DNA from: an uncultured Hyphomicrobiales bacterium
GTDB lineage: Bacteria; Pseudomonadota; Alphaproteobacteria; Rhizobiales; Rhizobiaceae
Direction: 5' to 3'
NCBI GenBank assembly: GCA_943908365.1
Contig: CALTTH010000002.1
Span: forward strand, 39,057 to 103,056
Length of the DNA: 64,000 nucleotides
The notes under the pieces are model-generated. The model did no database searches. It was not told the origin of the DNA and saw nothing but the letters and a program-made list of their open reading frames with translations. A program made the position numbers and the translations under genes. Numbering within the stretch: the stretch's first letter is position 1; every line of letters begins with the position of its first letter. Positions 17,201-26,688 of this stretch are shown here, piece by piece.

Positions 17201-17782
17201 TCAATTCGCAGGTGCCGTGGTCGCCGGTGCGTCTTCCGCGGGCGCCTGCTCAGGTGTCGTCTCAGTCTTCTTCCCAAGGATGCGAGCGCGGATTTGCGGC
17301 TCGATATCATCCGGCAGAACTGCTTCCAGTTTGCCGACCAGACCATCGAGGAACGGCTTGGACTTGGCCTGCGTCACCCATTCGGGCTGCGTTCTGACGT
17401 CGACCAGCCAGTTCCAGAAGGCGACCGCGACGACGAGCAGAAGCAGGCCGCGCGCTGCACCGAAGAGAAAACCGAGCGTGCGATCCAGCGCACCAATGCG
17501 GCTGTCGATGATGAAGTCGGCGACGCGCGAGGTAATGAAGGAAATGATGATCAGCGCAACGAGAAAGACCAGACCGGCCGAACCGGCAATCGCGATCTTG
17601 TCGTCATCGGTATAGTTGCGCGCATAGGGAAGCAGCAGCGGGTAGAGATAGTAAGCAGCTGCAACGGAGCCAACCCAACTTGCGATGGACAGAATTTCAC
17701 GCGAGAACCCGCGCACCATGGCGAGAACGGCGGAGAAAAGCACAACGGCAAGAACGATACCGTCGAAAATCGTAATGGGCAT
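17201..17782 (-). CDS. cvpA: CvpA family inner-membrane protein
   Basis: A 193-residue protein with four hydrophobic helices in the first ~120 residues, starting ITIFDGIVLAVVLFSAVLAMVRGFSRE-like, the CvpA signature with the conserved RG pair. An Ala/Pro/Thr-rich cytoplasmic or periplasmic tail follows. CvpA is required for colicin V production in E. coli and for envelope stress tolerance; its molecular role is unclear. GGAG lies seven bases before the ATG. It sits between radA and purF, the usual alphaproteobacterial order. Confidence 0.92.
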   Translation of the reverse strand: MPITIFDGIVLAVVLFSAVLAMVRGFSREILSIASWVGSVAAAYYLYPLLLPYARNYTDDDKIAIAGSAGLVFLVALIIISFITSRVADFIIDSRIGALDRTLGFLFGAARGLLLLVVAVAFWNWLVDVRTQPEWVTQAKSKPFLDGLVGKLEAVLPDDIEPQIRARILGKKTETTPEQAPAEDAPATTAPAN

Positions 17783-17875
17783 TTACCAACTCCGGAGGTC
17801 GCAGCACCCAAACAGGGCGCCGCTGTGCCAATTTGCGATCCTCTTACACTAGCCGGGTAACCAGCGAAAGGATCA

Positions 17876-19279
17876 TTATTCGTCTTCCTCAGCCTGTCTG
17901 AAGCGGTTGCCCGAGCCGGCAATGCGCGCCACGAGATCGGGGAGGCTTTCAATCTCCGTCCAGCGCCCCTTTGAGCCCTTCGGGAGTTCTGCCGACGCGG
18001 AAGGCAGAAATGCGGCGGAAAATCCAAGTTTCTCGGCTTCCTTCAACCGCTGCGCCGTTTGAGAAACCGGCCGCACTGCGCCCGACAGGCTGACTTCGCC
18101 GAAATAGACGCAATCGGCAGGTAGGGCAAGACCGGCAAGCGAGGAAACCAGTGCAGAAGCAATCGCCATGTCTGCTGCAGGCTCCGAAATCCGGTAGCCA
18201 CCGGCAATGTTGAGATAGACATCGTGCTGGCCAAGCTTCACGCCGCAATGGGCCTCGAGCACGGCAAGAATCATGGCAAGGCGTGAGGAGTCCCACCCCA
18301 CCACCGCACGGCGCGGTGTGCCGAGCGAGGTGGCAGCCACCAGGGCCTGAACCTCCACCAACACTGGCCGCGTGCCTTCCATACCGGCGAAAACAGCCGC
18401 GCCCGGGGACTTTTCGTTGCGCTCTCCAAGGAAAAGCTCCGACGGATTGGAGACCTCGCGCAGACCCCGGTCCGACATTTCGAAAACACCGATTTCATCG
18501 GTCGGGCCGAAACGGTTCTTGACGGTGCGAAGGATGCGGTAATGGTGCCCCCGATCGCCCTCGAAATAGAGCACGGCATCCACCATGTGCTCCACCACGC
18601 GCGGACCGGCGATCTGGCCTTCCTTCGTCACATGGCCGACCAGCACCATGGTGGCACCCGTCTGCTTGGCAAACCGGATCATCGCCTGAACGCAGGTGCG
18701 CACCTGCGTGACAGTTCCAGGTGCGGAATCGGCGGTGTCGCTCCACAGCGTTTGAATGGAATCGATGATGACGAGATCGGGCCGTTTGCCCTCGGAAATC
18801 GTCGCCAGAATATCTTCGACGTTGGTTTCAGCCGCCAGCAACACGTCGGTGTCCGCCGCACCAAGACGCTGCGCCCGCAAGCGCACCTGTGCCACAGCCT
18901 CTTCGCCCGATACGTAAACGACACGATGACCTTGCCGGGAGAGTGCCGCCGCAGCCTGCATCAGAAGGGTCGATTTTCCGATGCCCGGATCGCCACCGAT
19001 CAACACCGCCGATCCGCGCACGAAGCCCCCGCCGGTCGCACGATCCAGTTCGCTCATGCCGGTCGGAATGCGCGGTGCCTCCTCGATTTCACCGGAAAGC
19101 GAGGTGAGGGTGACGGGACGGCCCTTCTTCGGCGTCTTGCCGGGGCCGCCGCCAATACCGCCCATCGGGTCTTCTTCAACGATGGTGTTCCACTCGCCGC
19201 AGCCCTCGCATTTTCCCGCCCAACGGGTGTGCACCGTGCCGCAGTTCTGGCAGACGAATTGTGTCTTGGCTTTGGCCAT
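17876..19279 (-). CDS. radA: DNA repair protein RadA
   Basis: A 467-residue RecA-like branch-migration helicase acting in recombinational repair. An N-terminal four-cysteine zinc finger (C10, C13, C24, C27) is followed by Walker A GDPGIGKST (96-104), the RadA-specific KNRFG motif, and a C-terminal Lon-like domain (GGYRISEPAADMAIASALVSS region). The length is standard. alr lies upstream and cvpA downstream (93 nt), all leftward. Confidence 0.97.
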   Translation of the reverse strand: MAKAKTQFVCQNCGTVHTRWAGKCEGCGEWNTIVEEDPMGGIGGGPGKTPKKGRPVTLTSLSGEIEEAPRIPTGMSELDRATGGGFVRGSAVLIGGDPGIGKSTLLMQAAAALSRQGHRVVYVSGEEAVAQVRLRAQRLGAADTDVLLAAETNVEDILATISEGKRPDLVIIDSIQTLWSDTADSAPGTVTQVRTCVQAMIRFAKQTGATMVLVGHVTKEGQIAGPRVVEHMVDAVLYFEGDRGHHYRILRTVKNRFGPTDEIGVFEMSDRGLREVSNPSELFLGERNEKSPGAAVFAGMEGTRPVLVEVQALVAATSLGTPRRAVVGWDSSRLAMILAVLEAHCGVKLGQHDVYLNIAGGYRISEPAADMAIASALVSSLAGLALPADCVYFGEVSLSGAVRPVSQTAQRLKEAEKLGFSAAFLPSASAELPKGSKGRWTEIESLPDLVARIAGSGNRFRQAEEDE

Positions 19280-19390
19280 GAATGTCAGTCTTTTTTTTTA
19301 GAGAGTAACGAGCGGAGTCGCGAAGAATTTCGATCCCGTTTTGTTCTCATCTAGCACGGATCGTTCGAGCTTTCCAAGAGGTGGAAATCG

Positions 19391-20566
19391 TTACTCGTCG
19401 CCGATCATATATTGCCGCTCATACCGAAGCCCGAGGCTTGTCAGCAGCTCGTAGCCGATGGTGCCCGCGGCCCGCGCCACCTCATCGACGGGAACATTCG
19501 GCCCGAAGAGCTCGATATAGTCGCCTGCGCGAATGGCACGTTCCGGCACGTCAGTGACGTCGAAAATGGTGAGGTCCATGGTGATGCGGCCGGCGACCGG
19601 AACGCGATAGCCATTGATGAACCCTTCCGCGCCCCCACGGCCCATCTCGCGCAGTGGAATGCCGGAGCCTGAGAGCGATCGCGAATAGCCATCGGCATAA
19701 CCTACGGCCGCGATCGCCAGACGGCTCGCACGCTTCAACTGATAGGTGCCGCCATAACTCACCGTCTGCCCTTCACCGGCCTCGCGAATCTGGATGATCC
19801 GCGCCTCCGCCTTGGCGACCGGGCGCATGGGGTTCTTCATGTCGTTGACCGCTTCGCCGCCGTAAAGCGAGATACCCGGACGCGTCAGATCGAAGTGGTA
19901 GTCCGGGCCGAGGAAGATTCCTGCAGAGGCTGAAAGGCTTGATTCGATACCTTCGAAAGCCGCGCTAACTCTTCGGAATGACTCAAGTTGCGCCTTGTTC
20001 ATCGGTGAGGAGGGGGTATCGGCGCTGGCAAGATGCGACATCACCAACACGGGATCGAAGCTTGCCGGACGTGTCGGGTCATCGGCGAGATAAAGCGCGT
20101 CTTCGAGCGGAAGTCCAAGCCGGTTGAAGCCCGTATCGACATGCAGCGCAAAGGGATGATCACCGCGCTCCGCAAGCGCGCTCGTCCAGAAGGAGAGCTG
20201 CTCTTCAGAGGCAATGACTGGCACGAGATCATGGGCGAAGACATCGCGCTCCTGGCCCGGCCAGATGCCGGAAAGAACGAAGATGCGCGCTTCCGGCGCA
20301 TGAGGACGAAGCGTCACGCCCTCCGACACACTGGCGACGAAGAAATCCCGGGCACCGGCGTGATAGAGCGTCGCGCCACAATCCTCTATCCCCATGCCAT
20401 AGGCATCCGCCTTCACCACGGCGGCGGCGCGTGCCTTGCCGGAACGGCGCTGCATGTCGCGAAAATTATCTGCAAGTGCGGCGAGATCTATGGTCAGCCG
20501 AAGCGGTGCGGTTTCGAATGCATCCGCATCCATCTCGGAGAAGCTGTCATCGAGGTCGTCTGTCAT
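19391..20566 (-). CDS. alr: Alanine racemase
   Basis: A 391-residue PLP enzyme that interconverts L- and D-alanine for peptidoglycan. The cofactor lysine is K52 in VVKADAYGMG. The catalytic tyrosine region VGYADGYSR and the AGRITMDL segment are present. The N-terminus has a 20-residue acidic extension (MTDDLDDSFSEMDAD) before the barrel. The ATG at 20566 has AAGGTG six bases upstream; a GTG at 20602 is possible but lacks support. It is divergent from the AraC gene, with 79 bp between. Confidence 0.95.
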   Translation of the reverse strand: MTDDLDDSFSEMDADAFETAPLRLTIDLAALADNFRDMQRRSGKARAAAVVKADAYGMGIEDCGATLYHAGARDFFVASVSEGVTLRPHAPEARIFVLSGIWPGQERDVFAHDLVPVIASEEQLSFWTSALAERGDHPFALHVDTGFNRLGLPLEDALYLADDPTRPASFDPVLVMSHLASADTPSSPMNKAQLESFRRVSAAFEGIESSLSASAGIFLGPDYHFDLTRPGISLYGGEAVNDMKNPMRPVAKAEARIIQIREAGEGQTVSYGGTYQLKRASRLAIAAVGYADGYSRSLSGSGIPLREMGRGGAEGFINGYRVPVAGRITMDLTIFDVTDVPERAIRAGDYIELFGPNVPVDEVARAAGTIGYELLTSLGLRYERQYMIGDE

Positions 20567-20645
20567 GGTCTGCACCTTTTGAATGTCGTCGTGGTCTATC
20601 ACTTTTGTTCAAGACGGTCATGACGGATTGGGCTAAACCCGAGCT

Positions 20646-21503
20646 ATGCACAATGTTTCGCAGGAACAGGCCACCGACCACATGCCGCTTTCGCGCGCAG
20701 AAACCACCAGGTTTTGGCGCGACAAGCGTTTCAAAGGCATGGAATGCATGACGGCGACGTTCCTGACGCATGAGTTTTCCCCGCATGCGCATGATACATT
20801 TTCCATCGGCGCCATCGAAAACGGCTCGCAGATTTCGACCATCAAGGGCACGACGGAGCGCACCGGGCCCGGTCATCTCTACCTGATCGATCCCGGCCAG
20901 ATACATGACGGCGCACCCGGCGGTAACGGTTATCGATACCGCATGATCTATCCAGATATCGCGCTTTTGTCTGATGTCATCGAAGACATGACCGGCCGCG
21001 CCTTTCACGGCACGCCATCCTTTCCAAGCTTCCTGCCGCATGATCCCAAGATGGCGCAGGCCTTCCAGATTGCCCATCGCAGGTTGGAAAACGGGGCAGG
21101 GGCGCTTGAGGCGGATGAGGGCATGTTCTCGGTTCTGGCAGAGCTGTTTTCCCGGCACGGCAGCGCCATCATCTTGCCCGTCGAGACACGCGAGAAAACC
21201 GCGGTCTATCAGGCGCGCGAATATCTTAACGACAATTTCGATACGGATGTCGGGCTGGAAGAACTGGCGACTATGGCAGGTCTCAGCCGTGCGCATCTGA
21301 TCCGCGCCTTTCGCCGCGAATTCCACATCACGCCGCATGCCTATCTCACTGATATCCGCATCCGCCGAGCAAGGCATCTGTTGCGTCAGGGAGGAAGCCC
21401 GGCTTCGGTCGCGCTCGAATGCGGTTTTGCCGATCAGGCGCATTTTACGCGCCACTTCAAGGCTCGCACGGGCGTAACGCCGGGTCAATTCCGCGCCGCA
21501 TGA
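20646..21503 (+). CDS. AraC family transcriptional regulator
   Basis: A 285-residue regulator with an N-terminal cupin-like sensor domain (HEFSPHAHDTFSIGAI, then PGHLYLIDPGQIHDG) and a C-terminal pair of helix-turn-helix motifs (GLEELATMAGLSRAHLIRAFRREF and SVALECGFADQAHFTRHFKARTG). The ligand is unknown. azlC begins 74 bp downstream in the same direction; AraC-azlC-azlD is a recurrent arrangement, so it probably controls that exporter, and perhaps itself through the short divergent region with alr. Confidence 0.92.
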   Translation: MHNVSQEQATDHMPLSRAETTRFWRDKRFKGMECMTATFLTHEFSPHAHDTFSIGAIENGSQISTIKGTTERTGPGHLYLIDPGQIHDGAPGGNGYRYRMIYPDIALLSDVIEDMTGRAFHGTPSFPSFLPHDPKMAQAFQIAHRRLENGAGALEADEGMFSVLAELFSRHGSAIILPVETREKTAVYQAREYLNDNFDTDVGLEELATMAGLSRAHLIRAFRREFHITPHAYLTDIRIRRARHLLRQGGSPASVALECGFADQAHFTRHFKARTGVTPGQFRAA

Positions 21504-21577
21504 CCGGCAGATCATTTTCGTTCAATACGGGCGCACCCGCTGTTCCCTAGATGCATCTCCTGAAGAAGGAGAATGAC

Positions 21578-22288
21578 ATGGTGAGCAAAGCCAAACCTGA
21601 AAGACGCCAGGAACTGATCTCCGGCCTCAAAGCCGCGTCCCCGCTGCTGGTTGCCATGGTGCCGATTGGCGTTGTCTTCGGCGCGATCGCCGTCAGCAAA
21701 GGTCTGTCGCCGGTGGAAGCCTGCCTGATGTCACTCCTCGTTTTCGCCGGCGGTTCGCAATTCGTCGCAATGGACTTGTGGACCCACCCAGCAAGCTGGG
21801 GAGCGCTCGGTTTTGCGGCACTGCTCGTCAATCTCAGACACATATTGATGAGCGCTTCCATCGGCGTGAAAATGGAGGGTTTCAAGCCCTGGCAGCGCTG
21901 GCTTGCCATGCCTGTCCTGACGGACGAATCCTGGGCGTTGGCGGAATTTCGCAGCATGACGAGCACGCTCCGTCCGGCATTTTTCGCCGCCGCTGCTCTT
22001 TCGATCTATGTCGTCTGGAACCTGTCAACGCTGGCAGGCGCTCTGCTCGGCTCCGTCATGGGCGATACAACCGTCATCGGCCTCGATTTTGCATTCCCGG
22101 CGGTCTTCATCGTGCTTCTGATGGGGTTCTGGAAAGGCAGGCAAACGGGTTTCGTTCTCCTGGCGAGTGCGACCTCCGCCTTCGTGGCCTATAGATACGT
22201 ACCCGGCGCATGGTATATCGCTGCCGGTGCTCTCGCAGGACTGGCCGTTGCCACCTTCGGCAAGGATGAGGCGGAGAGACCGAAATGA
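21578..22288 (+). CDS. azlC: AzlC family branched-chain amino acid exporter, large subunit
   Basis: A 236-residue membrane protein with the AzlC signature (PIGVVFGAIAVSKGLSP, then SLLVFAGGSQFVAMDLW). With AzlD it forms a branched-chain amino acid or analogue exporter (the YgaZH type). A strong RBS AAGGAG lies six bases before the ATG at 21578; an ATG 27 nt earlier has none. The last four bases overlap the azlD start (ATGA), so the two subunits are translationally coupled. Confidence 0.92.
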   Translation: MVSKAKPERRQELISGLKAASPLLVAMVPIGVVFGAIAVSKGLSPVEACLMSLLVFAGGSQFVAMDLWTHPASWGALGFAALLVNLRHILMSASIGVKMEGFKPWQRWLAMPVLTDESWALAEFRSMTSTLRPAFFAAAALSIYVVWNLSTLAGALLGSVMGDTTVIGLDFAFPAVFIVLLMGFWKGRQTGFVLLASATSAFVAYRYVPGAWYIAAGALAGLAVATFGKDEAERPK

Positions 22289-22587
22289 GCATCGACGCCA
22301 ACACGCTGCTGACCATCCTCGCCATGGCGCTCGCGACACTCGCAACACGCTTCGGCGGTCTCCTTCTCATCCGCCATGTCCAGATGACGGATCGAGCCAA
22401 ACGCGCGCTCAACGCCGTGCCGCCCGCAGTCCTGATGGCCGTCGTCACCCCAACAGCATTGACGAGCGGCCTTGCCGAAACTATCGGCTGCGCTGTCACC
22501 GCGCTCGCTGCGACCCGCCTTTCGCTTCTACCTGCCGCAGCTGCGGGTGTGGTAGCCGTCGCGGCTTTGCGCGCGCTTGGGCTGTAG
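22285..22587 (+). CDS. azlD: AzlD family small subunit of the branched-chain amino acid exporter
   Basis: A 100-residue protein with three to four hydrophobic helices, the usual AzlD size. Typical features are the N-terminal LAMALATLATRFGGLLL stretch and the RALNAVPPAVLMAVVTP loop. It overlaps azlC by four bases. The downstream ABC gene starts 67 bp later and may or may not be in the same transcript. Confidence 0.9.
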   Translation: MSIDANTLLTILAMALATLATRFGGLLLIRHVQMTDRAKRALNAVPPAVLMAVVTPTALTSGLAETIGCAVTALAATRLSLLPAAAAGVVAVAALRALGL

Positions 22588-22654
22588 TCGATCGCCCCCA
22601 GGGTTGTGCAGACTTCACAACGGCGCTATGTCCGGAACGACGACTTTTTAGTTT

Positions 22655-24370
22655 GTGAAAAGCGGGAGCACCGTTTTGTTCAAAGACTACAAGATCGCCT
22701 TCCGGCCTTTGCTGCGGATATATCAAGACGATCTCAGGACTTCCTGGCGTTCGATCGTCGTTCTGATCGTTACGATATTCACAGGCGCGTTGTTGTCAGT
22801 ATCCGGCCCCTATGTGTTTTCGCGCATCATCGATGACGTGCCCAAAGAGGCCGGTCCGTGGATCGTGGCATTTTCCCTCTATGCGATCCTGACAGCCCTT
22901 GCGACCGGTATTCAGCGCTGCACGCAATATCTCGCTGTGATCCATTCGGAACGGCTGGAACTGGTGGCGACCACGCGCTTTTTCGAAAGAATCACGCGCA
23001 AGCAAGCCGCCTTTTTCACCGACCATAATCCAGCGGAAATCCAGCAGGCGCAGATGCAGGGCGCATCCGCTGCGTCGATTTTGATGCAGATCGGCCTGAT
23101 CTATTTCGTGCCTGGCCTGGCCAATTTTCTGTTCAGCACCATCGTGCTGGGCGCGGCGATCAGCCTGGAGCTGGTTCTGATAGTTCTTTGTTACGGCGTC
23201 TTCTTCGTCGGCCTGACACTTGCCTCCAACCGCTTCACCAATCGCTATCTGGAGCAGGCAATAGATGCCGGGCAGTACAATGCTGCATTCGTCGGCAACG
23301 CGTTGAATATGATCGAACCCCTTCGGCACACTGGCAGCACAGCATGGATGCAGCAACGCTTCGGCGACAATGCGACTGCGATCTACCAGAATTGGCGGCT
23401 TTATTCGCTCCGGCGGATCGCTTTCGTTTCAACAATCGCTTTTGCGCTCTGCGTTCAACTTATCCTCAGCTTCTGGCTGCTCCTTCCGCGCTATCAGCAA
23501 GGCCTCATTTCCGTCGGCGATATCGTTCTGTTCAACACGTTACTTCTTCAACTCAACACGCCCTTTGAGATGATCGGGCAATCGGTCAGCGAAGCCATGC
23601 GGTCGCTTGCCCGCTTCATGCCCTGCGCCCGCATGTGGATGGCGCCGGAGGAGCGGGAGGAGGTAGGAGCCAAGCCTGCACCTGCGCTTGTACAGAACAT
23701 CGAACTTCAAAATGTCGGCTTCCGTTACGACAATGGCCGTGGCGTCAATAACGTTTCTTTCACCGCATCACGGGAACGGCTGACATTCATTACCGGCGAA
23801 ACTGGTTCCGGTAAGTCTACCCTGTTCAAGCTCCTGCAAAAGACGATAACGCCGCGGGAGGGGCGCATCCTCGTTGACGGTGTGGAGCTATGCGAGGTCG
23901 GCAAAAGCAGTTGGTACGCTGTGATCGGCATTGTGCCGCAGGAAATTCAACTCCTCAATGACAGCCTTCGCACCAATATCGTTCTTGGTCGTCCGCATGA
24001 TGAAGAGCGCTTGCGCAAGGTCGCGGATCAGGCTGCCATCTTGAAACGTATTGAAGGAATGGCGGACGGCTTCGATACAATTGTCGGGGAGAGGGGCCTG
24101 AAACTATCCGGTGGTGAGCGCCAGCGTATTGCCATTGCTCGCGCGCTCTACGGCGCGCCGTCAATCCTGCTTCTCGATGAAGCCAGCTCCGCACTCGATG
24201 AAGACACCGAGCGTGAGATCATGGATCAGCTCCGCAAACTGGATGGGGATCTGACGATTATAGCCATTACCCACCGCCAAAGTTCCATTCAGCCGCAGGA
24301 CCAGGTCATTGCCTTGAAAGCGGTTGAGGCGGGAGATTCAGTTTCTGAACCGCCGGCGCTATCCCCTTGA
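22655..24370 (+). CDS. ABC half-transporter (exporter type), substrate unknown
   Basis: A 571-residue fused exporter with an N-terminal membrane domain (about 30-320) and a C-terminal ATPase: Walker A GETGSGKST, signature LSGGERQR, Walker B LLLDEASSALD, and an H-loop in ITHRQSS. It resembles MdlB/multidrug or lipid-type half-transporters, but no substrate can be assigned. The start is a GTG at 22655. A TTG at 22676 with GGGAG seven bases upstream is an equally plausible start and would drop seven residues. It converges with dnaB across a hairpin. Confidence 0.8.
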   Translation: MKSGSTVLFKDYKIAFRPLLRIYQDDLRTSWRSIVVLIVTIFTGALLSVSGPYVFSRIIDDVPKEAGPWIVAFSLYAILTALATGIQRCTQYLAVIHSERLELVATTRFFERITRKQAAFFTDHNPAEIQQAQMQGASAASILMQIGLIYFVPGLANFLFSTIVLGAAISLELVLIVLCYGVFFVGLTLASNRFTNRYLEQAIDAGQYNAAFVGNALNMIEPLRHTGSTAWMQQRFGDNATAIYQNWRLYSLRRIAFVSTIAFALCVQLILSFWLLLPRYQQGLISVGDIVLFNTLLLQLNTPFEMIGQSVSEAMRSLARFMPCARMWMAPEEREEVGAKPAPALVQNIELQNVGFRYDNGRGVNNVSFTASRERLTFITGETGSGKSTLFKLLQKTITPREGRILVDGVELCEVGKSSWYAVIGIVPQEIQLLNDSLRTNIVLGRPHDEERLRKVADQAAILKRIEGMADGFDTIVGERGLKLSGGERQRIAIARALYGAPSILLLDEASSALDEDTEREIMDQLRKLDGDLTIIAITHRQSSIQPQDQVIALKAVEAGDSVSEPPALSP

Positions 24371-24375
24371 AATGA

Positions 24376-24410
24376 CTCCGCCTCATCTTTGCTGAAAACA
24401 TGAAGCGGAG
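24376..24410 (+). terminator. Hairpin between convergent ABC gene and dnaB
   Basis: The arms CTCCGCCTCAT and ATGAAGCGGAG pair at 10 of 11 positions with a 13-nt loop. The hairpin fills the 46-bp gap between two stop codons. It lacks a long T-run on either side and may act bidirectionally. Confidence 0.4.
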
Positions 24411-24416
24411 GAAACG

Positions 24417-25913
24417 TCAGTGTTCTTCATACTGGCTGAAGGATGGATCGGCGAGATCCGCAAAGCGGGTGAACTCGGCCTGGAAGGCGAGCTTGACCGT
24501 GCCGGTTGGGCCGTGACGCTGCTTGGCGATAATCACGTCGGCCGTGCCCTTCACCTTATCGAAAAGCGATTCCCACTCGGCATATTTCGGGTCTGCCGGA
24601 TCGCGGGGCTCCATGTTCTTCACGTAGTATTCCTCACGGAACACGAAGAGCACCACGTCGGCGTCCTGCTCGATGGAACCCGATTCACGAAGGTCGGAGA
24701 GTTGCGGGCGCTTGTCTTCACGGCTTTCTACCGCACGCGAGAGCTGTGAGAGCGCGATGATCGGAACGTTGAGTTCCTTGCCAAGCGCTTTCAGACCGGT
24801 GGTGATCTGGGTGATTTCCTGCACACGGTTTTCGCCGCCCTTGCCGGAGCCGGTCATCAGCTGAACGTAGTCGACCACCAGAACATCCAGACCCCGCTGA
24901 CGCTTCAGGCGGCGTGCGCGGGCGGCAAGCTGCGCAATCGAGATACCACCGGTCTGGTCGATATAAAGCGGTACCTTCTGCATCATCTGGCTGCAGGCGA
25001 CGAGCTTTTCGAAGTCGGCCTCGGTGATGTCACCACGGCGGATTTTCGAGGACGAGACTTCCGTCTGCTCGGAGATGATACGGGTTGCGAGCTGCTCGGA
25101 CGACATTTCGAGAGAGTAGAAGCCGACGACGCCGCCATTCTTGGCCTTATAGGTGCCGTCCGGCTGCACTTCCTGCTCGTAGGCGGCTGCAATGTTATAG
25201 GCGATGTTGGTGGCAAGCGAGGTCTTGCCCATACCTGGACGTCCTGCAAGCACGATCAAGTCCGAACGCTGCAGCCCACCCATGCGGGCATCGAGCGAAT
25301 GGATGCCGGTAGAGATACCGGACAGATTGCCGTCGCGCTCGAAGGCGGCGCCGGCCATGTCGATGGCGAGCGCCACCGCATCGTTGAACGACTGGAAGCC
25401 GCCATCATATCGGCCCGTCTCCGCAAGTTCGAAAAGACGGCGCTCGGTGTCTTCGATCTGCGCCTGCGGCGGCATGTCGAGCGGCGCGTCATAGGCGATG
25501 TTGACGACATCCTCGCCGATTTGAATCAGCGCGCGGCGAAGCGCCAGGTCATAGATCGCCCGGCCGTAATCCTCGGCATTGATGATCGAAACCGCTTCGG
25601 CAGCAAGACGCGCCAGATATTGGGCAACGGTCAGATCGCCGACCTTATCGTCTGCGGGAAGGAAGGTCTTGATGGTGACGGGGTTGGCCGTCTTGCCCAT
25701 GCGGATGATATCGCCCGCGACTTCGAAAATCTTGCGGTGCAGGGGCTCATAAAGATGCACCGGCTTCAAAAAGTCCGACACGCGATAATAGGCATCGTTG
25801 TTGACGAGGATTGCGCCCAGCAGCGCCTGCTCGGCTTCAATGTTGTTGGGCGCCTCGCGGTAAAGCGGTTCGGCGGCGGGCGCTGGGGTGATCTTTCTCA
25901 CGGCGTCATTCAT
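24417..25913 (-). CDS. dnaB: Replicative DNA helicase DnaB
   Basis: A 498-residue hexameric helicase of the replication fork. The N-terminal DnaB domain begins around APNNIEAEQALLGAIL. The RecA-like C-terminal ATPase has Walker A AGRPGMGKTS, Walker B LVVDYVQLM and the RESGSIEQDADVV motif. The ATG at 25913 gives the family length; the frame continues 135 nt further upstream without a convincing start. In related genomes dnaB sits between rplI and alr. Here it is isolated between two gene blocks of opposite orientation. Confidence 0.97.
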   Translation of the reverse strand: MNDAVRKITPAPAAEPLYREAPNNIEAEQALLGAILVNNDAYYRVSDFLKPVHLYEPLHRKIFEVAGDIIRMGKTANPVTIKTFLPADDKVGDLTVAQYLARLAAEAVSIINAEDYGRAIYDLALRRALIQIGEDVVNIAYDAPLDMPPQAQIEDTERRLFELAETGRYDGGFQSFNDAVALAIDMAGAAFERDGNLSGISTGIHSLDARMGGLQRSDLIVLAGRPGMGKTSLATNIAYNIAAAYEQEVQPDGTYKAKNGGVVGFYSLEMSSEQLATRIISEQTEVSSSKIRRGDITEADFEKLVACSQMMQKVPLYIDQTGGISIAQLAARARRLKRQRGLDVLVVDYVQLMTGSGKGGENRVQEITQITTGLKALGKELNVPIIALSQLSRAVESREDKRPQLSDLRESGSIEQDADVVLFVFREEYYVKNMEPRDPADPKYAEWESLFDKVKGTADVIIAKQRHGPTGTVKLAFQAEFTRFADLADPSFSQYEEH

Positions 25914-26161
25914 GGTCTCGTGATCTCCCTTAAGCCTTATCTTCTGTTCTGCAAGCCTGCCGGTTTGAAGCCTGGAGGCGTGGCCGTCAATGACCTGAAG
26001 GCAACACTCGCACCTCACCTTACCTAAAGAGAGGCAGGGGGCCAACATAATGGGTTGTCCCCATTAATCCACAGGATGATTCGGCTGACGTCTTAGGCGC
26101 CGAGCGAATCAGGCATCCTCTGCCATGAATTTAGAGCATGGCTCCAATCCACCAAAGACAC

Positions 26162-26230
26162 TTGAAAGTTAGCAAGGATCGAAATAGATAGGACCAAAAT
26201 AAGTAGCTACCTAATTATAAGGTCTAATTA
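26162..26230 (+). promoter_or_regulatory. marR promoter with direct-repeat candidate operator
   Basis: TTGAAA (26162-26167), a 17-nt spacer and TAGATA (26185-26190) make a good sigma-70-like promoter. Downstream, two exact CTAATTA direct repeats (26211-26217 and 26224-26230) with a 13-nt period lie just before the marR start. They are the only AT-rich patterned sequence in this 319-bp gap and could be where MarR binds its own leader. The rest of the gap, 25914-26161, shows nothing clear apart from the presumed dnaB promoter. Confidence 0.5.
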
Positions 26231-26232
26231 CG

Positions 26233-26688
26233 TTGTCTCGCATTACTGAGAAAGAACAGCTTTTCGATGAGATGGCGGCCTTCAATCGCAAGCTCCGCTC
26301 GTTCTTCGACGCCCGCGTTGCTGAGAAAGGCTTGACGCTGGCGCGTGCGCGAACATTGTTTGCACTGTCGAGGAGGGGTTCGTTGACGCAAAAGGAGCTT
26401 GCCGAGGAGCTCGAAATCGAAACGCCGACGCTCGTGCGGCTATTGGATGCCATGGAGAAACAAAAGCTCATCGAACGGCGTTCTGATGAGATCGACCGGA
26501 GGGCGAAGCGTATTCACATGACACCCGCCGGACTGCAGACATTCGAAGATGTGGATGCGCAGGCAAAAGCCATGCGAGCCGAGATCGCGCTGGATATCTC
26601 GACCGATGAGATTCGCGTGGCGCTCAACGTGGTAAGACGCCTGACGGGCAATCTTCACACACTTTCGGAAAATGAGGTGACGCCGTGA
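26233..26688 (+). CDS. MarR family transcriptional regulator
   Basis: A 151-residue winged-helix protein. The recognition region (RGSLTQKELAEELEIETPTLVRLLDAMEKQKLIER) and the wing (SDEIDRRAKRIHMT) are typical of MarR. The start is a TTG at 26233, with AAGGT nine bases upstream; the first ATG would remove 13 residues of the dimerisation helix. It overlaps the MFS gene by four bases (GTGA). The operon order marR-MFS-HlyD is the classic emrRAB-like layout with A and B exchanged, so MarR probably represses the pump until an inducer binds. Confidence 0.9.
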   Translation: MSRITEKEQLFDEMAAFNRKLRSFFDARVAEKGLTLARARTLFALSRRGSLTQKELAEELEIETPTLVRLLDAMEKQKLIERRSDEIDRRAKRIHMTPAGLQTFEDVDAQAKAMRAEIALDISTDEIRVALNVVRRLTGNLHTLSENEVTP

